From: Cruorifilaria tuberocauda
Lineage: Eukaryota; Nematoda; Chromadorea; Rhabditida; Onchocercidae
Assembly (NCBI GenBank): GCA_013365365.1
Contig: JABVXU010000086.1
Location: 103,181 to 167,180 of the forward strand
Direction of reading: 5' to 3'
Length of the DNA stretch: 64,000 bases
Shown here: one piece after another, positions 52,156 to 64,000 of the stretch
Position numbering within the stretch: the stretch's first letter is position 1
How the letters are laid out: each line of letters starts with the position of its first letter
Notes under the pieces: model-generated
What the model was told of the DNA's origin: nothing
What the model saw: only the letters and a program-made list of their open reading frames with translations
Databases searched by the model: none
Program-made: the position numbers and the translations under genes

Positions 52156-54370
52156 CTACGATTCATTGATACCGATATCATAATTCGGACGACCTATTAA
52201 GAAGCTATTCACGTACGCTGCATGTTGTTCAATTGGACGTTGAGCAAATAGTATCTAAAAAATTCAAATATTTTCAAATATTATGATACTATCCAGTGGA
52301 TTCAATAAATTTGAATACAACTTAACTATTTTCTCAGCTGAAAATATGGAATAATTTCCATTTACGTAAGAAGAAGTATCAGAATCGATGTTATTAATAA
52401 TCTAAATATTTAGGTCGAAGTTATACCTCCGGTTGTCGTTGCATACGAGCCATATATTCTCCCATTTTTGGATAGTAAATACCTGGGAAATATCTGAAAG
52501 AAGGAAGAGTTTTTATTCAATTTATAAATTGCAAATAAGCACATGATAATATATTTAGGAATAGTATAATTGGAGAGAACACGAAGCTTAAAAAGCACCT
52601 GAATTCTGTGTAAGGATTCACTGTCACAAGTTGCAGTCGTTCCAAAAATGGCCATATCATTATGTCAGCAAAGCCTAATGTTTTTCCTGAGGAATTATGA
52701 TATTTAAAATTAAAAAGTTTAAATGGTATAATTAATTTTAATCCTTAAAATGGATTTTCTCCGTTTATATTCGGTGATTTCAATTCCAAAAATTAAATTA
52801 TTTCTTTCAGTTGAGAAAAAATTTCAGAAAGCTGATAATTTAATTGATCGAAGTTGTAATTTGTTAAAATGTTATTAACCTCCATAAAAATCATCCATTA
52901 ATAAAGTTTCGGCATTCCGGAGAGCACTGTGCAATGATTTGTCAACGTTTTGTTGAATGGTTGCATTATTGGGATATAAAGTTTTGAACATTATTGAAAT
53001 AAGCTAAACATATCATATGGATAGATATTTCATTAAAATTTTAAATGAAAAAATAAAAAAGGCGAAGAAGTAATTTATCATATCAAATTATCTTCTAACT
53101 CTAAACGAGTAGATGTCCAGCGCAATGAACAGTGATCAAACAACATGATAATTAAACAGCATAACCGATGACATTCTTTCAACAAGAATTTTCTGGTAAG
53201 CCTTCGAAAGTGGATGATGCGGAAGAATGGCTGTTTCCGGAAATATTTCATCAAGATACTCAGCGATTACTGCTGATTCATAAATTGTCTATAATTTATC
53301 ATTCAACAAATGCATTCCTGATATTTCAAGCAGTGAAATTGAATTGAATTGAAATTGAATTGAGCTTCCAAATAATTACGAATTTAGTATAAAATATAAA
53401 ATTCAGAATTCATAATATGTGAACGAACTTACACTGCCATTCATTTCAAGAGCTGGCACTCGACCGAGCGGGCTCTTGTTTAAGAACCATTTTGGTACGT
53501 TCTCTGGATTGATGTTTGTAATTTCCACTCTTGAATGTTTATTAATGTATCTTGTAGTGATCATATCTTTCACATGATTCTTCATCTTTTGAAACATTTG
53601 TTTCAAATTCTTGAATTTAAATCAAAACTAACGGTATTCCTTTTTTGGCTAAATAAATTACAGCTCGTTCAGCATACGGGCAAAATCGCATGCTATATAA
53701 TCGAATAGTTCCAAATCCAGAATACGGTTCTGGTGAATCTGCAACTAACTTTTTTGAAATAACTGATTTAGACGCATAAAATCTTAACATATGGTATTGA
53801 TATGATGAAATAATGTTGTCAGAGGCATTATCAGTTTATATGTTCAATGTGTGAAAATGAACAAACCTTGATGTAAAGTTAGGGAATTGAGACCCTGGAC
53901 GTTGATACTTTTCGATTGTAGTTGTTCAGCGGTTCCTCGCCAGACCATTGCTTCGATCCGGTTAGTTGTCGTATTTGAAGATCTTTGTTGATTTGCGATA
54001 GGAACATTCGGAAATGTTACATCGATCGGTAATAGTCTAGGCAATGATCCATCATTGAAGGATTCATTTATCTACAAGTATTCTTGATTTTAGAATTATT
54101 GAAGCTGCTATCAGCGAAAACGATAAGATATTATGATGAAATCTACTTATTTAAATTCTCTTATTTCACTTATTTGCTTCATTTCCGAGAAAATCTAAAA
54201 TCTGCCCCGAGGAATTTGAAGGATTTCCAGTGGAGTTATTTATGAGCATTTATAGAAAATTCTTAATAATTTAGCAAAATTACAATTTGCACTCTTACCT
54301 CCTCATTACTGCAAAGGATCATTAATTCAGCTAAAAAGAATGCTGCTTCAAGTTTTCGGATCCAAAACAT
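52156..54370 (-). CDS. Omega-class glutathione S-transferase with signal peptide and N-terminal extension
   Basis: Omega GSTs use a cysteine for thioltransferase and dehydroascorbate reductase chemistry. Exons: 54299-54370, 53867-54071, 53633-53738, 53433-53529, 53166-53288, 52880-53003, 52599-52686, 52427-52493, 52156-52254; 981 nt, 326 residues. The catalytic Cys112 lies in MRFCPYAER. Later blocks are [35 protein letters not shown] and [17 protein letters not shown], all typical of GSTO. Exon 1 encodes a hydrophobic start ([19 protein letters not shown]) like a secretion signal. Roughly 80 Asn/Ser/Thr-rich residues follow before the thioredoxin fold; usual GSTOs are about 240 residues. Filarial worms are known to export GSTs, and this gene looks like the omega GST described from Onchocerca, but that match is from memory. 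CTTTACAG lies just before the ATG. Confidence 0.92.
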
Positions 54371-57091
54371 TCTGTAAAGATTGCAGTGCAAATCCGATCA
54401 AAATGATATCATCACGTTGAATACTTATCGAAGAAATACCTTACGCTTATCTTCTCTATTATCATATCTTCTTTATATATCCTAGAACTTAATTTCGAAT
54501 ATTCAATTTAAGTCGAAAAAATTCTTCCATTAAATTTCATTTCAACGCAGCATTACCGTAACAGCTCACTTCGACATTGAAGGAGGAAAGTAGCTTCTGA
54601 ATATTTTTTTAACAATGAAAAATTTAAGCTACTCCACTAGCCCTTAGAAAATTTTATTTATACCCTGCTTTATTTTTCTTTTCCTCTCCCTTGTTTTCTC
54701 TTTCTCAGAAGACCATAAAAATTTCGAGTTCCCTTATAATAAAAAGGACATTGCTGAGTATTCAAAGCATATTACAAAAAAAAAAACTGATTGTAACGAA
54801 GTTTTCGGCACGACATACTCGTAATTAACGTGCTGCATTACTGATGCAAATTCTGTCCAACAACTATTTCTAAGTATTATTTACTTTAAGATCCTGATTT
54901 TTCCTGGCTTTTTTTGCTTATTCTTCATGCACTATTAGTGCAATCATCCGGTTCATTTGTTTACTTTTCGAGTGAAATGGAGAAGTCGGATTTCTAAATC
55001 CTTTATCACAGCTGCCACCCTAGATTAGATGCAGCAGTAGTCAGCGGACGAGATATTCTCTCTCCGTTATCTAATTAGATTTGCAAAAAAACTTTCCATT
55101 TTAACATGTTTATAGCTGGTTTCTTGAATCTATTTTCCTCTTCACAATTAGTTTACTTTACTCTTACTTTTATTAGTTTTAACATTTTGCTGATCCAATC
55201 AATTAGAGAAAGGAGTTCGACCAGATCAGTGGAATTTTTTAAAAAAGTTGATATTATTAAAAAACCACATTTCTTTTGTTACAACTAACAGTTTTGCAAC
55301 TTCCAAAAATTTTTGCTAGAAATTAAAATACTTTTCACTTAAGTTTACCAGATTTTCCAATAGTTCCAGAAGTTTTACACTTCTCGAGAATGGTAATCGA
55401 ATATAAGAGCGCATCTTTCCTAAATGACACCCAACAATGACTAATTGAAACTAAAACATAAATTAATTAACTTATGCAGCAGAATTTCATTTGCGTTAAT
55501 ATCAAATTTGACAAGGACTGCATCAAATATTTTTCATAGTTTTTAATCTTAAAATTGTTCAATCGTCATTAATTCGTTTTCCAAATGAAGTTTTTCGGCA
55601 ATTTTTTCTTTCTTGGCTCACAATCAGTAACCGGTTTATCATCATTTATGATTATTCTTTCCTTTTTTCTAAAATCATGATCATTCCAATCATCACACGG
55701 TCAATCCTATACGTAAGTTTGTCTTGTTTCTTTTTATTAACGAAGAGTTACTAAAGGAAAATTACGTTTTTAATATTTATATAAGACTGCACATTTCCAT
55801 CCCTTACAGTTCTTTTCATTCAGTTTTATTGCTACACATGGAGTTTTTACTTTACTCACTAATAAAATCTTTTCCAGATCAAGCCACCGCATGAAGCATC
55901 TTTGATAATCTGAAAATGTAACATTTCAATATTTCCAGTTTAACTGTATCCAAGAAATTTTAAAATTAAAATTGATTTCCAAAAAATAAATGACAAAATC
56001 TAACGATTTTACATGTTCAGTTCATCGATTCTACCTTATTATTATTATTCTATGGTCATACTTTCGAAAATTGCAAAATACTCAGAACAATTACTAAAAA
56101 GGGATTTATTGTGGCTTTATATTTTGTAATGATTATTAATTTGTTATCAATCCTATTATATCATCTGTTCATCTTTCGTATAAATTCATTCTTCGTAAAA
56201 ATTCTATTAATAAGCAAAACAATTTCACGTTTTTAAAAGAAAAACAGATACTAGAATGTACAAAATACAATAAAAAAACAAAAGTTCGACTTATTTCCTA
56301 ACATTGGTTGCTATTCTAGATCGTGTTTTTTACTAATTTATATTTACATCAGCTATCTATTTTACATATCAAATCAGTGTATAACATGTTTTTTTCTTTA
56401 TTCTATATGTTAAGTGCAATTAATGTTGGGTTAGTGTGAAATAAAAGGCACCTTACTGCAAAAAAATATTTTAAGAGTAAATGGTTCTTAAAATCTCTCT
56501 TATAGAAATAAGAAACAAGCGTATTTAGCTTTAAAGGAGAAAAAAAAACTAAAACTACTAAAAAAGCCAGAAGCTCCTTTTTATTTCATCAGAATATCAA
56601 TTCATTACCTTTACTTTGTTAACTTTCAGTATCTCACTGAACTACTAGAAAGTTTTCGTGATTATAATTTGAAACTGGTATATTCTTGAAAATTCTATGA
56701 AATACAAAATTTCGTCATTCACGAAAGTTCAAGTTTAGGCCTTATTTTTTCTGATTTCTTACTGTGCTTGGCTTCGGTAAGGAAAATCTGTATTTGCTTC
56801 ATTATCGGAACTATCATTACTGATAAAGACTACTCCACTTTTGGTATGTTCAACATTTAGTGGAAACAATCTCCGAAACTGCGATAATAGTACAAAAAAC
56901 TTCAAACCGAATCAGTTATAAAATCCTCAAAGAAATGGACGAAGTTGCAGAAAAATCGCGGAGCTTAATTTGAGCAATCAGGACCAATATTTAAAACTTT
57001 GAAGATACTATGATTATTCTACTTCAAAATGTTCGAAGTAGAACTATACACAACACATGCACCGGAAATTATATCGTGGAATGATTACAAC
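54371..57091. other. 2.7 kb intergenic region between GST and SBDS
   Basis: AT-rich (about 70% or more) with long T and A runs; no supported gene. It holds the 5' flank of the GST gene and the 3' flank of SBDS. Confidence 0.55.
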
Positions 57092-58493
57092 TCATGAAAT
57101 TTCGACATCGCCTTCACCAATAACTTTGAGCGCTAGCAATTCCAAATGTCCCGTCTTTTTGGTTTCCTTCTGAAGCAATTCTTCGACTGATCGATATGAA
57201 CCCGGATTAATGAGTCCTATCTAAAACAATATTTAGAAAATACTAAATTTACTATAAATTAGCCGCCTTAAATTTCATTGGTTAAAAAACTCATGCAAAA
57301 AGTTTTAAAATCTGTAAAGCTAAACACTTTACCATCTCAAGATTTCCTCGCTCCCAATCTTCAACTTCAATTTTTGTGAACATTGCCTTTAATCGATCAT
57401 GCATGCGCTTAGCTTCTTTTGCTTCAATAGATACTCGAAGCCGCATTTCTGCTCGGTCAATTTTCATTGATTCACGCAGTTTGGGAATTATTTCTAAGGC
57501 CTATGATTCGTCGAAATTAAATCAATGGAATTTATAGTAAGAAAATGGAGCGGAAACGATCTCTCCAAAAACTTTCAGAAATACAAAACTTTTAACAACT
57601 TTTTTACTTGTTGTTTTACTGAACGATTGGGCTTCAGACTTAAATGTGCTTCATGCAAAGCATTTTCGATCACACCGCTAGAATAAGGACGCTTCGTATC
57701 GGGATTCACACACATGTTTGCTATTAAATTAGCAATTTCTTTAAATGATGAATCGGACTGTGCCACTCGCTCTTTCTCCGAAACTTGAAGATCACCTTTT
57801 TCTAGGATCTGCAAATTAGATGAGAGAAAAAAATTGAAAACTCCAAAAACAAAAAGATTTTCAACATGTAATTTCATATGGAATAATTAAAAACTGAAAT
57901 TTAAGTACATGACGATCTTTTGTGGAAGTAGAAAATGCGTATACTACAATCTAGGATGACTATAGGTGAATCCTATGTAATGTTGTAAGAGAAGCCCTAT
58001 ATCTTTATAACTTACTATTTTACAAATTTCCAACTGGTTGTTCGTACCGAAAGCGCTGTTGAGCTCTTCACGTTTCGCTACTTGCCCTTTAGACACGTTA
58101 GTAAATATCGTCTGTGTCTGCAAAACCTCATCGATGTCTTTTTCTCTAAAATTAAACTTCATTAGCCATTTCTAGATGGTCTGTTATACTCATCATTTTC
58201 GGATTGTTTACGTTTCCAATATCACTTTAATTTAACGAATCTTAACAATCCACCCATATCCATCCATACCATCACTATTATCATTATCTTTCAAAAACGG
58301 CTTTGCTCGCCAAAGCACTCTAGAGGTTATTCATTTTTTCTTGAAATAAAATAACGAACGTTTTGTTCCTCCAGCTAATTACTTTATTTTTGTAACATGC
58401 GATTTCGAATCGTTTTCCACACTTTTTCATTCTGACCACTGCTACGTTGGTGAGTAGCTTAACATTTGTTGGAGTTTTAATTCGATTTGCCAT
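57092..58493 (-). CDS. sbds-1: SBDS, ribosome maturation factor, complete
   Basis: Works with the GTPase EFL1 to release eIF6 from late 60S pre-subunits in the cytoplasm. Five exons: 58360-58493, 58016-58145, 57608-57808, 57333-57500, 57092-57220; 762 nt, 253 residues, against 250 in human. Domain [21 protein letters not shown], then [20 protein letters not shown] and [11 protein letters not shown]. Domain [21 protein letters not shown] and the basic [10 protein letters not shown]. Domain III follows from [14 protein letters not shown] to [18 protein letters not shown] and a short C-terminus ending EGDVEIS. All junctions keep phase and no family block is missing, so it should be functional. 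A TTACAG acceptor lies 11 nt before the ATG on the minus strand (58505-58511), a likely spliced-leader site. Divergent from the zinc-finger gene. Confidence 0.97.
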
Positions 58494-58858
58494 CTTTTTT
58501 TCGGCTGTAACGTGATAAGATCAATAAATGGTGTTGCACCCAAGGATTGTATATTTTGTGTTCACACAGTTTACCTGTAATATTTCATTATGATTTTGAT
58601 TTTATCCTTTTTTATTAAATCAAACAACGAAGCAGATTTCATTTCTAATCCTAAGCTTAATCTTTAACAGCAGCAGAAAAGTAACATTTACCTCGAAGAA
58701 ATATGCACTGTTCATCTGGCTATTCCATTTCCTACAACTTTAATCTTTCAATTTCATTTAAAAATTTCTTAATTTTATGCCTACAAGACAGGAAAGAGAT
58801 AAAAACAAAATCATAACATTCAGATCTAAACGAACTCATTCTCTTCAATCTTTCATTA

Positions 58859-58917
58859 AGAGAGAGAGAGAGAGAGGGGAGAGAAGAGGGGAGAGGGAAA
58901 GAGAGAAGAAAAAGAGG
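58859..58917. repeat. (AG)n core with purine-only flank
   Basis: About nine AG units followed by GGGGAGAG and GAGAAGAA-type sequence, almost all purine on the plus strand. Confidence 0.92.
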
Positions 58918-59283
58918 ACTGCATGAGGGAGAGATAATCTGTATCAGGAAACTAAGCTTATGAGGAAAATGTATGATAGTCTGAGAGGAAAAAGGGGAAA
59001 AAGAAAAAGAATAGCAAAAGAGTTAATCAGATATGAGTGAATTGATGATGAGAAAAATGAGAAAGTGCTTAATGAGAGATAGAAAAGGTTAACAAAATTT
59101 GGAAAATATGATAGTTCAGCTGAGGGGATGAAGATAAAGAGAAATTGGTGCATTGCGTGATTCTGCACGTATTGGTGACGGTCGTGACACGGGATGCTGC
59201 AGGGGTTATGCGGTTTTCTGGGAAATTAAGTTAGTCTTAGTCCTCTTCCTGTGTTGCTTTAATTAATAATAATAATTGCATTA

Positions 59284-59290
59284 CTTTTAG
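59284..59290 (+). other. Probable splice-leader acceptor of the zinc-finger gene
   Basis: CTTTTAG ends 3 nt before the ATG at 59294; no upstream exon is evident. Confidence 0.45.
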
Positions 59291-59293
59291 GAT

Positions 59294-61693
59294 ATGGCAA
59301 ATTTCTTTTTATGCTACGAATGTGGCTCAACTTTCAGTGTAAGAAATGATTTTGATGAGCATATTTTGGTGCATCAAGCAGTCTCTCTGTGCTATCAAAT
59401 TTATGAGTTTGACAAAGGAGGACCGTCTCTTGTCAAGGTTTTATTTTTCTAATATCAAAGAATTAAAAGAAAATATTCTTTCTTTCACTTCCATTCTTCA
59501 TCGCTCCAATATTTGTTTAGTCTCACTTTTCAGTTTATTCATAACATCGCTGATAATGGATAAGTATCGTATTGCAGGCTAAAGAAGAAAATCAGCACAT
59601 ATTATCATCTAAAGAGATTTTTAAACCACAGACGGTCAAGTTATCAACAGCATTTCGCAAAGCATCTTCTGACTATCCCCAAAGAAATGCACGAAAAACA
59701 GCAGGAGTGAAGCGGAAATTAATGGATCCTCCATTTTCTTCTGATAATCCTTCTAAAGTATCCTGCATGAAACAAAGGAAGAATTCCCAAAACGATGTAA
59801 AAATTGCAAAAGTGAATAAAACACAAGACATTTCAGCTTGTATTGCCACCAGTAACTCACAAGCTGTTCATCCACAGTTGGATAAAGAATTACCTTCAGT
59901 GGGAGTGGATGGTGAATTTTCTTGTACTTTTTTTGAACATTTCTTTTGAAAAAACTTAAACTTTAAAATCCATTTCAAACAACAATAAGCAATATATTAT
60001 GTGTGATTTTGCATCTTCAACTTTTTATTGCATTATTTATGAAATTTACGTTTAATAATATATCCATTTCTAGAATCGAAACATGCGAGAAAAACCAGTT
60101 CAACGGATATTTTAGTTACAAGACTTCCTGCTGACATTTCTGACCCCCTTGACATCGACTTAGTGAAGAATCAAGGGATGAATCCGTCGAAAATTATTGA
60201 ACTATCAAAAATAGATGTGTCCATGGCAACGGCGACAACATCAACAGGAATAGCCACATCATCTGCATCTTTAACTACAGCAGCATCAAGGCATGGCGGA
60301 TCCACGACGTCGGCAACTGCTCCAACACTTCCTAAATGTTTGAACTGTGATTATCGAAGCAGTCAAGGGACCGATATGGTCGAACACGGTATTTTTCATT
60401 TTTCGCTAACAATACACCATTCTTAAACGTAAAGAATGTTTAATGCATTACAAGCTTCATCTTTTATCTCTTTAAAATTTTGCTTCATATCTACAGCGGC
60501 AGGGGACATTCAGCATCGCGGAAGCTTATGTTACATGGACTTGTCTTTGATTTTTAAGAGATTATCTTACAGTTGTTCGTATCCATAAAACATCCATTAC
60601 AAGTCTTGAAAGAGTAGATTTCGTGGATGGGAAATGGTCGGAAGCGGTGAAACTTGAACCGAAACAGGTACGCCACATTTGCATATTCCAAATGGATCAG
60701 AACTTTTTTCATTTTCTTTATGAGATTTTTTTGAATTTTTAATATTTTATTAAAAAAAATAGAACAGTACATTTTTGTAAAGCATTTTAATTTTAAGTAA
60801 TGATGATAAGATACTGAAGAGATGAGCTATACCAGTAATTCTAGCAATGTGCTTATTGTGCTCGAGCCTTCCGAGAAGTGACAGATTACTTCCTGCACGT
60901 GATAATTTGCCATAAAAGAAATTTGTTACTACCGGGCGTGAGTAAGTATAACTGTATTGTTTATCTCGCTCATCCTGGCATGCCTACACATATGGTTCGT
61001 ATTTTCATGAAGAGACCAGAATGATTGGAACTTTTCTTCAAAAAGCAAATAAAATGTGATCACAGAAAATTTTGCATTAAATTAAAGATGTTTCGAAGTA
61101 TTTTGTCGAGATGTTGTTCTGCATTTCTTGATGGGGTTTTATCAATTCACTAATACTTTTCATAGGAATGGTTTTATTCCTTATACTGTAAATGAATTTA
61201 ACAACTGTTGAGCCCGACAAGTCAGTGATTTATAATGAGCAAAATTTAGAGAATTCCCATTCTTTAAAGACTTATACATATGAAAACTTGTATGCAGTTT
61301 TCGTGATATATATTCGTTTTCCTATTGAACATTTGAAATAAATGGTTCAGATATTTGGTGCACTCAAATTCTTCATTTTAAAAATGGGTTGAACCATGAT
61401 TATTTCCAACTTGGAAATGTTTTTTAATAATTATTTTGCATGTAAGACATCCCGTTCCTATCGCTTTTGGTTGGTAGACATTAATCGATTACTAATCTAT
61501 TCTCTATTATCTCGATTATCTATTATTACTCTATTCTCTGATTTCTTGCCGATTATTCTAATAACAATTTTACGCAAATTTTGTTCCAGATGGCACGCGT
61601 AACAAAATTGAATTTCATGTCATATCGTACCAGATGTATGAAGTTCCCTTCATTTTGCAAGTTATTGAAAATGATGAAAATCTTTCGGCTTAG
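59294..61693 (+). CDS. Three-finger C2H2 zinc-finger protein
   Basis: Probable nuclear DNA- or RNA-binding protein; no orthologue recognised. Exons: 59294-59380, 59578-59911, 60074-60388, 60573-60667, 60845-60941, 61590-61693; 945 nt, 314 residues. Finger 1 starts CYECGSTF and follows C-x2-C-x12-H-x3-H. Finger 2 (CLNCDYRSS, then VEHVVRIH) is C-x2-C-x12-H-x4-H and is split by an intron. Finger 3 (CAYCARAF, then FLHVIICH) has the same spacing. Perfect spacing of finger 2 fixed the acceptor at 60572 rather than the earlier one at about 60497. Between fingers 1 and 2 lie about 200 residues rich in Ser, Thr, Lys and Ala, including KTAGVKRKLMD as a possible nuclear signal. The first donor (GCA/GTCTCT) is weak. 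The last exon ends IENDENLSA. Possible further isoforms cannot be excluded. Confidence 0.78.
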
Positions 61694-63620
61694 AGAACAA
61701 GCAATTGATCGTTTGAAAAAAAAATTTAGTTGGATTGTTTGCATCTGCTCTTCATTTTGTTGGGCATATTATTCGCAAAAGCTGTTATTAGAACTATTAG
61801 AACCGGGAAGTCATCTATTTGCAATATTTTCCACATAAGGTTGAGATAAAAGATAGCTCTGTCAGAGTAAATCTTTAAAATGCTTGATTTTTTTATAAAT
61901 GAAAGTAGATTACGTTTTCACATATTTAATGGGAAACCCTACTGAAAAATATGAAGTGACTCAAGTACGATAGGAAATTGAGAATGGTATCGTTTGGGAT
62001 ACTATCTTCCTTTCAAAATTAGGTCAATAAAGACACTTAGCAGTGAGATGAAAGCAAATAGAGGTATTTTTCGGGCATCCCAGCACCAATTTTGATTTGA
62101 AGACATGGAACTGAGTTGATAAATGGCAAGAATGATGGGATGAAGTTTGGTTATCTTGCAGTGTCGGAAAAGGGAAACATTTTGTAAGATGCTGCGATGC
62201 TACTATTGAATTTTAATAATAGAGGATAGAGGACAGACAGGGAGGAAATCCATACCATCCACATCATGCACAAATTTGTCTAATCAGAAAAGCGGAAAAA
62301 AGAAGGGCGAACGAGTCGCTGAAGTGAATCGAACATAATTTCCCTGTCCTCTTCTCTTTTTCACTTTTCTTCCTCATCTGTTGCATGCTCATTCATCGTT
62401 AACAAAATCATTTCATTCAACTGTAAAGAGCCAGTTTGGGAATAATCGAGAGATGGAGTTGCTGCAAAGAAGTTAGAGCTTCAATAGTATGTAAAGACGA
62501 ACGATAGCATCTTATCAAAATGACAGTTTTTTCAGTCTTCATATCATTGAAGTGTACGAAGGATTCGTGCAGCTGCAACTGCATGCAGCAACATGCACCA
62601 CTCCAGCAGTGTCTTCTTACAAGTGAGCTGCGAAGTTGCTTGCAAAAGTGTACACACGCTATCACTTTACCTTCACAACTTACCCAATGTAGACAGTATC
62701 TTTCCACCATGCCTGCCTCTTCTCATACTCATCATTTTTTCACATACTCTTTGTTGTGTGTATTGGGTCATGTGAGAGACGCAGATGCATCGACAACCGG
62801 AGGTTGAGCCCGTTTCACATGTCTTGCTGTGTCCTTGTGGCGTAATTATGGTAAAGCTGGAAAGATCTGTCCGAAAGGCTTTATCCGGTTTTATTAGCGC
62901 TTCTCCACAGAAATTGTGGAGCAGTTCACGTAATCTAATGATTTCTTTCTATTTATATTTATAGCCGGTCCCACCAAGACAAGTTGAAGTATAAGAAAAT
63001 TCCTACTTAAATTGTCATCAGCTAAGCATTTTATAAGTATCTTTTACTTTTTTGTCCATCTTTTTCTCATCTGCTCATGTAACATCACAATTGTCCGCGG
63101 ATTTCATTTCGAGAACGATGTGTGGTACTCTATCTACAGACAAACAAATATTTCTTCTTTTCCAAAGCTTTGCGCCACATTCATCCATGAATGTTACACA
63201 ATGGGTATCATTTTTCAATATGATGTGTGTATTGTTTACGGAAGGTTCTCTCTTACTCTGCTCTGGATCTATTTACGTACAGTTACAAAAATCCTGTTTT
63301 TTTATTATTAGAGGATTGTAATTTAGCAAGTTTTTCGTTCTGTACTCCTACATCCAATTTAGACAATGCATTCAATGGTGCCATAGAATAGAATTAAATC
63401 AGAAATTTTAGTCAAGTCCAGGAATTATGATTTCCTGAATGGTTTCTTTAATACAAATTAATCATTTTTTATGCCATACTTATAGTTTCGTTTGTTAATG
63501 TTTCTCTGTACAAATAGTATATTTATCACTGGTCTGATTTATTTTTAGGCTGTTGGGACCGCTATTCTGTAGCTTCTCATTTTGGTCACAGTCTTTCAGG
63601 AAACTATCTCAGTCTCAATC
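61694..63620. promoter_or_regulatory. Upstream region of the kinesin heavy chain gene
   Basis: 1.9 kb without a supported coding exon. A less AT-rich block at about 62230-62960 carries overlapping open frames on both strands but no similarity; it may be promoter or non-coding exon of the kinesin gene. Confidence 0.45.
63594..63599 (+). other. Probable trans-splice acceptor of unc-116
   Basis: TTTCAG ends 21 nt before the ATG at 63621, matching a nematode spliced-leader or 5' UTR acceptor. Confidence 0.5.
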
Positions 63621-64000
63621 ATGGCGAATCCGGTGCCAAATCCTGCTGAATGTGGCATACAGGTTAGATTTCTGGAAGTTTTGTTGACAGCACTGTAATC
63701 TGGAACTGGTATAGTAGATACTGAATTCAGAATTTTTTTTCAGGTGTTTTGCCGCGTCCGTCCTCTGAATAGCATGGAAGAAAAAGGTGATTCGAAATTT
63801 GTGCCGAAATTTTCGTCCGATTCACAAGAAGCGATATCAGTTGCGGTACGGTCGTTCATCTTTTATTGCTTTATTGCAAGAGTATCTATATTATAATTTC
63901 TCTTGTTCACATCGCTCCAGTTTCAATCAGAAATTCAGTGTGTTTATCATCATATTACTAGCTGAAATAACGGTATTTCTCTGTTTGTATCATTGCTTTA
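63621..64000 (+). CDS. unc-116: Kinesin-1 heavy chain, first two exons only
   Basis: Plus-end-directed microtubule motor for axonal and organelle transport. Exons 63621-63662 and 63744-63845 give 48 residues; the gene continues beyond the window. The start MANPVPNPAECGIQ runs into VFCRVRPLNSMEEKGDSKF, the first strand of the kinesin motor domain. The AECG-QVFCR-RPLN pattern fits nematode kinesin-1 (UNC-116) rather than other kinesin families. P-loop and switch regions lie outside the window, so activity cannot be judged. The second intron begins GTACGG at 63846 and its acceptor is not seen. Confidence 0.93.

Larger units (their letters stand above)
58494..59293. promoter_or_regulatory. Divergent intergenic region between SBDS and the zinc-finger gene
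   Basis: 800 bp separate the two starts. A strongly purine-rich stretch (about 58859-59130), including an (AG)n core, is its main feature. No named promoter element recognised. Confidence 0.5.

Noticed and set aside
62417..62807. Overlapping open frames on both strands upstream of unc-116
   Set aside because: Cys/His content suggested a small secreted protein, but there is no signal peptide and both strands are equally open, as in a base-composition effect.
1..64000. Search for tRNA, rRNA, SL RNA, CRISPR, transposase, viral or Wolbachia-derived sequence
   Set aside because: Nothing recognisable was seen by reading; divergent or degraded copies could be missed without profile searches.

Overview
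This is AT-rich nuclear DNA from a nematode, most likely a filarial parasite (Onchocerca/Brugia type). Every recognisable gene is split into many short exons (mostly 70-250 bp) separated by AT-rich introns with TTTCAG-type acceptors. Several start codons lie a few bases after such an acceptor, as expected for spliced-leader trans-splicing. The gene set (chondroitin polymerising factor, nematode serpentine receptor, nematode Cys-loop channel, secreted-type omega GST) is nematode-like. I saw no bacterial or Wolbachia-like gene, no transposase or reverse transcriptase, and no tRNA or rRNA gene. Species cannot be fixed from the sequence alone. Identifications rest on my recall of protein families; no database search was run.

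Layout: (1) 1-3944 minus, chondroitin polymerising factor (mig-22 type), 3' end outside the window. (2) 4714-10492 plus, the complete U5 snRNP GTPase Snu114/EFTUD2 in 21 exons. (3) 11381-16364 minus, an SLC17 / vesicular-glutamate-transporter-like carrier. (4) 16365-25302, an 8.9 kb stretch with no supported gene. (5) 25303-27179 plus, a seven-helix serpentine receptor. (6) 28525-30551 minus, a carbonyl-reductase-like SDR. (7) 31341-33082 plus, a ROGDI homologue. (8) 33867-37283 plus, a katanin/VPS4-clade AAA ATPase. (9) 38410-46501 plus, a Cys-loop chloride channel whose signal-peptide exon sits 3.8 kb upstream of the next exon. (10) 47769-49110 minus, a doubtful small-heat-shock-like fragment. 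(11) 52156-54370 minus, an omega-class GST with a long N-terminal extension. (12) 57092-58493 minus, SBDS. (13) 59294-61693 plus, a three-finger C2H2 protein. (14) 63621-end plus, the first two exons of kinesin-1 heavy chain (unc-116).

There is no operon-like functional cluster. Housekeeping genes (spliceosome, ribosome maturation, kinesin) alternate with neuronal or membrane genes (SLC17 carrier, ligand-gated channel, GPCR). Three divergent pairs (mig-22/eftu-2, SDR/ROGDI, SBDS/zinc finger) have start codons 769, 789 and 800 bp apart, so each pair may share a promoter region. Exon models were built by hand from splice signals, reading-frame phase and family similarity. For all complete models except the doubtful fragment, exon lengths sum to a multiple of three.

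The points most worth checking are: loss of substrate-binding residues in the SLC17 carrier; a missing splice acceptor in mig-22; the signal peptide and extension on the GST; an in-frame 54-nt intron in the AAA ATPase; and three long near-perfect intronic hairpins. I did not find a convincing new biological system.
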